Positions 20,776-21,176 of a DNA stretch of 21,176 nt are shown here, piece after piece (position 1 is the first letter of the stretch; every line of letters begins with the position of its first letter). A program made the translations under genes and the position numbers. Source of the DNA: Acidobacteria bacterium UBA7540 (GTDB lineage Bacteria; Acidobacteriota; Terriglobia; UBA7540); contig DLMI01000126.1 of NCBI GenBank assembly GCA_002478145.1, forward strand, positions 31,671 to 52,846, written 5' to 3'. The notes under the pieces are model-generated. The model had not been told where the DNA came from. It worked only from the letters and a program-made list of their open reading frames with translations, and did no database searches.

Positions 20776-20950
20776 TTGTTCCAGGCTCTTCCTTCTCCAG
20801 GTTCCTCGCCAACTTGGCCAGGTGGCGGGACGCCCTGTGGAGCAGCGTGGCCATTTCCTGGCGGGTTGCAGGCTTCAGCTTCTTGTCGAGAAAGTCTGCC
20901 AGTTTCGCCACTTCACGATCCACCGCACGTCCGGCTTCTTCGAATTTCAT
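20765..20950 (-). CDS. Small charged helical protein upstream of rlpA, function unknown
   Basis: The 61-residue protein begins MKFEEAGRAVDREVAKLADFLD and continues with Lys-, Arg- and Glu-rich heptad-like sequence (LLHRASRHLAKLARNLEKEE). It is probably all helical, soluble and perhaps coiled-coil. ATG 20950 is chosen over the one at 20962 because GGGAGGGG lies directly before it. It is the first gene of the rlpA-HIT transcript, with a good promoter 27 bases further up. I considered the exonuclease VII small subunit, but the typical motif of that family is missing. No function can be given. Confidence 0.75.
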   Translation of the reverse strand: MKFEEAGRAVDREVAKLADFLDKKLKPATRQEMATLLHRASRHLAKLARNLEKEEPGTSGR

Positions 20951-20976
20951 CGCCCCTCCCATTCTCGCCTCTCGCT

Positions 20977-21005
20977 ATTCTAATCAACGCGCAGGCAGGG
21001 GACAA
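20977..21005 (-). promoter_or_regulatory. Predicted sigma70 promoter for the small gene-rlpA-HIT operon
   Basis: On the minus strand TTGTCC (21000-21005) and TAGAAT (20977-20982) are 17 bases apart; four of six and five of six bases match consensus. The same TAGAAT -10 box is used in the proposed promoter at 6571. Confidence 0.55.
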
Positions 21006-21061
21006 ATGAATTTCGGGTAGTGGCGGAGTTTGATCCAGCCCGCATTTCTCACCACGGGTCT

Positions 21062-21087
21062 GGAAGGGCGGGGCTTCAGCCCCGCCG
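21062..21087. repeat. Single GGGGCTTCAGCCCC palindrome
   Basis: GGGCGGGGCTTCAGCCCCGCC is the same sequence as the first unit of the cluster at 14165-14327, including the GGAA before it. It shows that the family is dispersed. Confidence 0.8.
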
Positions 21088-21119
21088 TTACAAGGCCTTC
21101 CTCATTATTCCTGTGTCCC

Positions 21120-21161
21120 GTGCCCCGCGCAGTCCCGAGCCTGCGGGACTGCGCGGGGCAC
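21120..21161. repeat. Perfect 18-base-pair hairpin
   Basis: GTGCCCCGCGCAGTCCCG (21120-21137) and its exact complement (21144-21161) enclose the 6-base loop AGCCTG. There is no T-run. It is unrelated in sequence to the other palindromes and may be a terminator of a gene beyond the window or a REP-type element. Confidence 0.85.
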
Positions 21162-21176
21162 CGGACCAACGGAGGG

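Noticed and set aside
20765..20950. Exonuclease VII small subunit (xseB)
   Set aside because: Size is right, but the typical 'LEEIVxxLExGxxxLEExxxLYExG' pattern is missing.
19837..21009. 390-codon plus-strand ORF
   Set aside because: Antisense to rlpA and the HIT gene, which have clear motifs; the ORF protein has no recognisable feature.

Overview
The window reads as a contiguous piece of a GC-rich (by eye near 60%) Gram-negative bacterial chromosome. It is most likely from Acidobacteriota. Reasons: lipid A genes with LpxI as the pyrophosphatase, a TonB-family protein with an extended cytoplasmic N-terminus, a secreted protein with a FlgT-C-like end, a family B DNA polymerase, and intergenic DNA full of short palindromic and periodic repeats. 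The phylum call is inference from gene content. There is no rRNA, tRNA, integrase, transposase or CRISPR array.

Layout. 1-1823 (+): the C-terminal part of a family B DNA polymerase, then a secreted protein of unknown role. 1922-3095 (-): pgsA-amrA, overlapping, behind a near-consensus sigma70 promoter. 3096-3691: a 596-base gap with a stem-loop repeat and a small cluster of DnaA-box-like sites. 3692-6466 (-): a small membrane-protein ORF overlapping miaA, then hfq and hflX, the gene order also known from Proteobacteria. 6699-11971 (-): fabZ-lpxA-lpxI-(GnnA-like Gfo/Idh/MocA oxidoreductase)-tonB, an envelope cluster in which fabZ and lpxA overlap but the later genes are separated by repeat arrays. 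12417-13028 (+): coaE. 13245-14033 (-): a DUF374 acyltransferase-like protein. 14380-15108 (-): a membrane-anchored YfgM-like TPR protein. 15424-16935 (-) and 17025-19502 (+): two divergent exported metallopeptidase-like proteins sharing a short promoter region. 19702-20950 (-): a small unknown protein, rlpA and a HIT protein in one operon.

How the genes fit together. Much of the window serves the cell envelope: lipid A precursor synthesis (fabZ, lpxA, lpxI, possibly a diamino-sugar branch), phospholipid synthesis (pgsA), acyl transfer (DUF374), TonB energy coupling, peptidoglycan processing (rlpA) and periplasmic proteolysis. A second theme is RNA and translation (miaA, hfq, hflX).

The most unusual signal lies between the genes. 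At least eight intergenic stretches are built of degenerate 7-base units (GAAANNN, ATTGCCG-like, GAATTNN, AGGCAGN). Units differ by substitution and almost never by insertion or deletion, so each array keeps a strict 7-base register. Several arrays come as inverted pairs able to fold into long hairpins. Two related copies sharing a central core motif lie on either side of lpxI. Repeat DNA also forms the last codons and stop of at least three genes. Other points to check are a 35-codon membrane-protein ORF overlapping miaA, an exact 165-base triplication inside the tonB gene, and an M1 aminopeptidase-like protein without the GxMEN exopeptidase motif.
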